This document shows, in pieces, positions 6,173-11,156 of a stretch of DNA of 11,156 nucleotides (the first letter of the stretch is position 1; every line of letters begins with the position of its first letter). Below the pieces are notes generated by a model. It had not been told where the DNA came from. It searched no databases and saw only the letters and a program-made list of their open reading frames with translations. Location of the stretch: the NCBI GenBank assembly GCA_003387805.1, contig QGSR01000034.1:1-11156 (forward strand), given 5' to 3'. Position numbers and translations under genes: made by a program. The stretch comes from Bacillota bacterium. GTDB taxonomy: Bacteria; Bacillota; Limnochordia; Limnochordales; ZCTH02-B6.

Positions 6173-7566
6173 CGACGGCCCGCGGCGTCGGGGACCGGGC
6201 CGGGCCCGCCGCCCGAGGCGCCGCCCCGTTCCCGCAGCCGCTCCAGGCGCCGGCGGACCGCGGCCTCCTCGCCTTGGTCGCTGGGCTCGTAAAACGTCCG
6301 GCCCGCCACGTTGTCGGGCAAATACTGCTGCGGCACGTAATGGTCCGGATAGTCGTGCGGATATTTGTATCCGGCGCCGTGGCCCAGCCGTTTCGCGCCG
6401 CGGTACGATGTGTCGCGCAAATGGATCGGCACCGGCTCCCACCGCTCGGTGCGCACCGCCTCCAGCGCCCGGTCGATGGCCAAATACGCGGCGTTGCTCT
6501 TGGGCGCCGTCGCGATGTAGATGGCCGCCTGGGCCAGGGGAATCCGGGCCTCGGGCAGTCCCACGTGCTCCACGGCCTGGGCGGCCGCCACGGCCAGGGG
6601 CAGCGCCCTCGGATCCGCGTTGCCCACGTCCTCGGCCGCATGCACGATGAGCCGCCGGGCGATGGCCCGGGGATCCTCCCCCGCCTCCAGCATCCGGGCC
6701 AGCCAGTACACCGCCGCGTCCGGATCGGAGCCCCGCATGCTCTTGATAAAGGCCGACATGGTGTCGTAGTGCGCGTCGCCGTCCCCGTCGTAGACGATGG
6801 CCCGGCTCTGCATGGCCGCCCGCACCGCCTCGGCCGTGACCACGACGGGCCCGCCCGCGGGCCGGCCCTCGATGCGGGCTTGCGCGGCGGCCACCTCCAC
6901 CGCGGCCTCCAGCCCGTTCAGCGCGGCGCGCGCGTCGCCGTTGGCGCCCCGGAGCAGCTCCGCGAGGGCGTCCTCCTGCAGCTCCACGGGCCGCCGGCCC
7001 AGGCCCCGCTCCTCATCAAGCAGGGCGCGCCGAATCAGCGTGGTCAGGTGCTCGTCGCTCAAAGCCTGCAGGCGCAGAAGGCGCGCCCGGGACAGCAAGG
7101 GCGCGTTGACGGAAAAGTACGGGTTCTCCGTGGTGGCGCCGATCAAGATGACGGTGCCGTCCTCCACCGCCGGCAGCAGCGCGTCTTGCTGCGCTTTGTT
7201 GAACCGGTGGATTTCGTCGATGAAAAGAATGGTGCGCCGGCCGTGAAACCGCAGGGCGTCTTTGGCCTCTTCGATGACCTTGCGGACGTCGGCCACGCCG
7301 CTGCCCACGGCGTTCAGCTTCGCAAAGCGGGACCTGGTCGTCTGCGCGATCACTTCGGCCAGCGTCGTCTTGCCCGATCCCGGCGGGCCGAACAAGATCA
7401 GCGACGGCAGCCGATCCGACTCGATGGCCACCCGCAAGGGCCGGCCGGGGCCGATGAGTTCCTCCTGGCCCACCACCTCGTCCAGCGTGCGGGGCCGCAT
7501 GCGTGTGGCCAGCGGCGCCGACGCGCGGCGCGCCTCCTCGGCCGCCGCGGCAAACAAGTCACCCAT
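6169..7566 (-). CDS. rarA: Replication-associated recombination protein RarA (MgsA), AAA+ ATPase
   Basis: Clamp-loader-like AAA+ ATPase that acts at stalled replication forks and with recombination and single-strand-binding proteins. The 465-residue product has the N-terminal start MGDLF, the RPRTLDEVVGQE box (24-35) and Walker A GPPGSGKTT (60-68). Walker B is ILFIDEIHRF (113-122), sensor 1 is GATTENP (143-149) and the arginine finger region is LLSRARLL (157-164). The C-terminal tetramerisation part has the conserved DPDAAVYWLARMLEAGEDP (281-299), a YKYPHDYPDHYVPQQYLP stretch (400-417) and a poorly conserved Gly/Pro tail. The ATG at 7566 is five bases after GAGGTGG. The frame stays open upstream to 7893, but that stretch runs through the 6S RNA gene and is not coding. 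In Bacillus the homologue (yrvN) sits in the same position, beside cymR. Confidence 0.96.
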   Translation of the reverse strand: MGDLFAAAAEEARRASAPLATRMRPRTLDEVVGQEELIGPGRPLRVAIESDRLPSLILFGPPGSGKTTLAEVIAQTTRSRFAKLNAVGSGVADVRKVIEEAKDALRFHGRRTILFIDEIHRFNKAQQDALLPAVEDGTVILIGATTENPYFSVNAPLLSRARLLRLQALSDEHLTTLIRRALLDEERGLGRRPVELQEDALAELLRGANGDARAALNGLEAAVEVAAAQARIEGRPAGGPVVVTAEAVRAAMQSRAIVYDGDGDAHYDTMSAFIKSMRGSDPDAAVYWLARMLEAGEDPRAIARRLIVHAAEDVGNADPRALPLAVAAAQAVEHVGLPEARIPLAQAAIYIATAPKSNAAYLAIDRALEAVRTERWEPVPIHLRDTSYRGAKRLGHGAGYKYPHDYPDHYVPQQYLPDNVAGRTFYEPSDQGEEAAVRRRLERLRERGGASGGGPGPVPDAAGRR

Positions 7567-7648
7567 AGCATCCACCTCGGTTCCGCCCGTGCGCCTTCCG
7601 CGCTCCGGCCGCCGGCGTCCGCTCCGGCGCCGGCCTGGCTTTACCGCC

Positions 7649-7657
7649 ATTATGGCA
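7649..7657 (-). promoter_or_regulatory. Possible extended -10 promoter of rarA
   Basis: Directly after the T tract of the 6S terminator the minus strand reads TG-C-CATAAT (7657-7649), an extended -10 match. No convincing -35 lies 17 bases upstream, where the terminator stem is. It would give a leader of about 75 bases. Read-through from the 6S RNA promoter is an alternative source of rarA transcripts. Confidence 0.35.
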
Positions 7658-7658
7658 C

Positions 7659-7682
7659 AAAAAAACGGGAGCGTCGCTCCCG
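7659..7682 (-). terminator. Intrinsic terminator of the 6S RNA gene
   Basis: On the minus strand CGGGAGC (7682-7676), loop GAC, GCTCCCG (7672-7666) and then seven uninterrupted T (7665-7659). This is the strongest terminator in the window. It ends a transcript from the promoter at 7918-7889 that contains no gene, which is the main reason to see a non-coding RNA here. Confidence 0.9.
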
Positions 7683-7882
7683 AAGAAGTACCCCGCCATG
7701 CCGCTGAACCGACCTTAATGAACCTGCGCTCAAGCAGGTGGGTGTCCTCCTGGGCGCTTGTGAGCTTCCCCGTCAGGCGAGGCCTGCTCGCCACGCCCAG
7801 AGTCCAGACTCCCAATGTAGTAGGTGTTCGGTCATTAATAGGTCCGGTTGCATGGCGCACACAGCAGGGCATGTGTGTCCGC
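7681..7882 (-). ncRNA. ssrS: 6S RNA (SsrS/BsrA-like)
   Basis: 6S RNA mimics an open promoter, binds housekeeping RNA polymerase and lowers transcription in stationary phase. The expected rod can be drawn by hand. Closing stem: GCCATG (7856-7851) with CATGGC (7700-7695), AACCGGACCT (7849-7840) with AGGTCGGTT (7715-7707, one bulge) and TTAATGA (7838-7832) with TCATTAA (7721-7715). A large bubble follows, with 5' strand about 7831-7801. Its 3' strand contains a small hairpin, ACCTGC (7739-7734) with GCAGGT (7727-7722). The apical arm starts with CTGGGCG (7800-7794) pairing CGCCCAG (7756-7750). Length, about 200 nt, fits the Bacillus 6S-1 RNA, whose gene also lies between aspS and rarA (recalled). 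The 5' end is inferred from the promoter; processing could shorten it. No covariance model was run. Confidence 0.85.
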
Positions 7883-7888
7883 AACCCG

Positions 7889-7918
7889 ATCATACCACAA
7901 GGCCCGCCCGGCCGACAA
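7889..7918 (-). promoter_or_regulatory. Promoter of the 6S RNA gene
   Basis: Minus-strand TTGTCG (7918-7913) and TATGAT (7894-7889) are separated by 18 bases. Initiation is expected near 7882. The -10 box is close to consensus and the -35 moderate. It lies about 80 bases after the aspS stop and beyond the aspS hairpin, making the RNA gene a separate unit. Confidence 0.65.
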
Positions 7919-7949
7919 CCACCCGACCGTGGCAGATCGTGACAAACGA

Positions 7950-7986
7950 GCCGGGGCGGGGCGTCTCTCGCGCCGGCCGCCCCGGC
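7950..7986 (-). terminator. GC-rich hairpin after aspS, probable weak terminator
   Basis: A perfect 10-bp inverted repeat (GCCGGGGCGG at 7950-7959, CCGCCCCGGC at 7977-7986) encloses 17 bases that can pair further (GGCG with CGCC). It begins 11 bases after the aspS stop. The following minus-strand bases TCGTTTGTC are only mildly T-rich, so termination may be partial or the hairpin may only protect the mRNA end. Confidence 0.5.
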
Positions 7987-7997
7987 AGGCCATGCGG

Positions 7998-9791
<1,794 letters not shown>

Positions 9792-9793
9792 CG

Positions 9794-11059
9794 TCACTTC
9801 TCGCCTCTCTTCTCCTGCAAAACGTGTACCGCTTCGTCCACGCCCACCGTTCGCTCGTCGCCCGACTCCATGTCGCGCAGCTGCACCGTGCCGGCCTTGG
9901 CCTCGTCGTCGCCGATGATAAGCACGGTCTTGGCGCCCAGCCGGTTGGCCTGCCGCATCTGCGCCTTCAGGCTGCGGCCCATGTAGTCCAGCTCCGCCCG
10001 CAGCCCGGCCCGGCGCAGCCTCTCCGCCAGCACGACGCCGACGCGCCGGCCCGCGTCGCCCAGGGTGGCTACGTACGCGTCCAGCGCGGCCGCCTCGCCC
10101 CGCAGCGTTCCCTCGGCGGCCAGCAGGATGCGCTCCATCCCCGCGGCGAAGCCCACCGCCGGCGTGGGCGGCCCGCCCAGCGTCTCCACCAGGCCGTCGT
10201 AGCGGCCGCCGCCGCCCAGAGCGTCCTGCGCGCCCAGCACGGGCGACAAAAATTCGAACACGGTCTTGGTATAGTAGTCCAGCCCCCGGACCAGCCGGGG
10301 GTTGATGACGTATTCGATGCCCAGCTCGTCCAGGTAGCGCCGCACCGTCGCGAAGTGGTCCGCGCACTCCTCGCACAAAGAATCCAGGATTGAGGGCGCG
10401 TCCTGCGTCGCGGCCCGGCACGACTCCCGCTTGCAGTCCAAGACCCGCAGCGTGTTGCGCTCGAAGCGGTCCTGGCAGCTCTTGCACAACGAGTCGCGCA
10501 CCGGTTCCAGCGCCTCCCGCAGTTTCCGCACGTACGCGGGCCGGCACTGGGGGCAGCCGATGCTGTTCAGGTGCAGCTCGTAGTCGGCCAGCCCGATGCG
10601 CCGAAACAGCGACGCGGCCATGGCGATAATCTCCGCGTCGGCCGCCGGATCCATGGTGCCGATGCACTCGGCGCCCAGCTGGTGGAACTGCCGGGCCCGG
10701 CCGGCCTGGGGCCGCTCGTAGCGGAACATGGGGCCCGCGTACCACAGCTTGACGGGCTGGGGCTCCGTGTCCAGCCGCCGTTCCAAGTATGCCCGGACCG
10801 CGCCCGCGGTGCCTTCGGGCCGCAGCGTCAGGCTGCGCTCGCCGCGGTCCTCGAAGGTGTACATCTCCTTCTCCACCACGTCGGTGTCTTCGCCGATGCC
10901 GCGGGCGAACAGCTCCGTGTGCTCGAAGATGGGCGTCCGGATTTCCCCGTAGCCGTAACGGGCGAACACGTCCCGCATCGCGTTTTCCAAGGCCTGCCAG
11001 CGGCGGGCGTCGTCCGGCAAAATGTCGGCCGTGCCCCGCGGCGCGGCTATCCGTGCCAC
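9794..11059 (-). CDS. hisS: Histidine--tRNA ligase
   Basis: Charges tRNA-His with histidine. The protein (421 residues from the chosen start) has the opening IAAPRGTADILP, TLRPEGTA at 78-85 and motif 2 FRYERPQAGRARQFHQ at 112-127. The histidine-specific RGLDYY is at 258-263, GGGGRYDGL at 282-290 and motif 3 GMERI at 307-311. A C-terminal anticodon-binding domain runs from about 327. Four close cysteine pairs (169/172, 192/195, 209/214, 229/232) lie in the insertion between motifs 2 and 3. Such cysteines recur in Gram-positive HisRS and could hold zinc. I start at GTG 11059, five bases after GAGGTGG, giving the family-typical N-terminus MARIAAPRG. A GTG at 11068 is in frame but lies inside that ribosome binding site. 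First gene of the hisS-aspS pair. Confidence 0.96.
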   Translation of the reverse strand: MARIAAPRGTADILPDDARRWQALENAMRDVFARYGYGEIRTPIFEHTELFARGIGEDTDVVEKEMYTFEDRGERSLTLRPEGTAGAVRAYLERRLDTEPQPVKLWYAGPMFRYERPQAGRARQFHQLGAECIGTMDPAADAEIIAMAASLFRRIGLADYELHLNSIGCPQCRPAYVRKLREALEPVRDSLCKSCQDRFERNTLRVLDCKRESCRAATQDAPSILDSLCEECADHFATVRRYLDELGIEYVINPRLVRGLDYYTKTVFEFLSPVLGAQDALGGGGRYDGLVETLGGPPTPAVGFAAGMERILLAAEGTLRGEAAALDAYVATLGDAGRRVGVVLAERLRRAGLRAELDYMGRSLKAQMRQANRLGAKTVLIIGDDEAKAGTVQLRDMESGDERTVGVDEAVHVLQEKRGEK

Positions 11060-11064
11060 ATCGA

Positions 11065-11071
11065 CCACCTC
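11065..11071 (-). promoter_or_regulatory. hisS ribosome binding site that decides the GTG start
   Basis: Minus-strand GAGGTGG (11071-11065) stands five bases before GTG 11059. The same sequence with the same spacing precedes rarA (7578-7572, ATG 7566), so the arrangement is used twice in this window. It argues against GTG 11068, which overlaps the site itself. Confidence 0.65.
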
Positions 11072-11086
11072 GCTGGGATATAACTA

Positions 11087-11110
11087 GGCGGAATCCCCGC
11101 GGATTCCGCC
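11087..11110 (-). repeat. 10-bp perfect inverted repeat in the hisS leader
   Basis: GGCGGAATCC (11087-11096) and GGATTCCGCC (11101-11110) are separated by four bases and end 27 bases before the start codon. Minus-strand bases after the stem (TAGTTATATCCC) are not a T tract, so it is a poor intrinsic terminator. It could end an upstream gene, act as a leader hairpin or be a DNA-binding site. No T-box sequence is visible in the 97 bases upstream of hisS, though a longer leader would lie outside the window. I see no clear sigma-A promoter here. Confidence 0.6.
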
Positions 11111-11156
11111 TTCTCCTTCAATCCACGTCATCGGGCTGACCGCGCCGCGGCGCCGG

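Noticed and set aside
7601..7634. Repeated CGCTCCGG-type units upstream of rarA
   Set aside because: Two short GC-rich copies in a GC-rich leader; not distinct enough from background to call a repeat or operator.
7567..7893. N-terminal extension of rarA through the intergenic region
   Set aside because: The region contains a terminator and the folded 6S RNA. A good ribosome binding site sits at 7578-7572 before MGDLF, the standard RarA N-terminus.

Overview
The window is a block of core housekeeping genes, all read from the minus strand, from a GC-rich (roughly two-thirds G+C by eye) Gram-positive-type bacterium. The gene order hisS - aspS - 6S RNA - rarA - Rrf2 regulator - cysteine desulfurase - mnmA - alaS matches, from memory, the conserved order of Bacillota such as Bacillus (there with yrvM, yrrB, recD2 and others interspersed). 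High GC, strong Shine-Dalgarno sequences and single-gene promoters point to a GC-rich, deep-branching Bacillota lineage (Symbiobacteriia, Limnochordia or Thermaerobacter-like). That assignment is an inference; no species call is justified.

Layout in transcription order (high to low coordinates). (1) 11059-7998: hisS and aspS, two nucleotides apart and surely translationally coupled, with a 10-bp inverted repeat in the hisS leader and a GC-rich hairpin after aspS. (2) 7918-7659: a non-coding gene with its own promoter and a textbook terminator, folding as a 6S RNA. (3) 7566-6169: rarA, an AAA+ clamp-loader-like ATPase. (4) 6172-2820: a promoter overlapping the rarA stop codon drives an Rrf2/CymR-like regulator, a group I cysteine desulfurase, the tRNA 2-thiouridylase MnmA and, after a GC-only spacer, a 67-residue one-helix membrane protein; a hairpin terminator closes the unit. 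(5) 2813-62: alaS, with a near-consensus promoter and a Shine-Dalgarno that can pair with the bases just before the ATG. (6) 61-1: start of the next leader, with a good ribosome binding site inside an inverted repeat; its gene lies outside.

The common theme is translation capacity: three aminoacyl-tRNA synthetases, a sulfur relay (desulfurase to MnmA) that thiolates U34 of Lys/Glu/Gln tRNAs under a probable cysteine- or Fe-S-responsive repressor, a global RNA polymerase regulator (6S RNA) and a replication-repair ATPase. I found no mobile element, CRISPR array, defence system, tRNA or rRNA, and no convincing undescribed system. What deserves a second look is mostly regulatory RNA structure and small deviations in known proteins.
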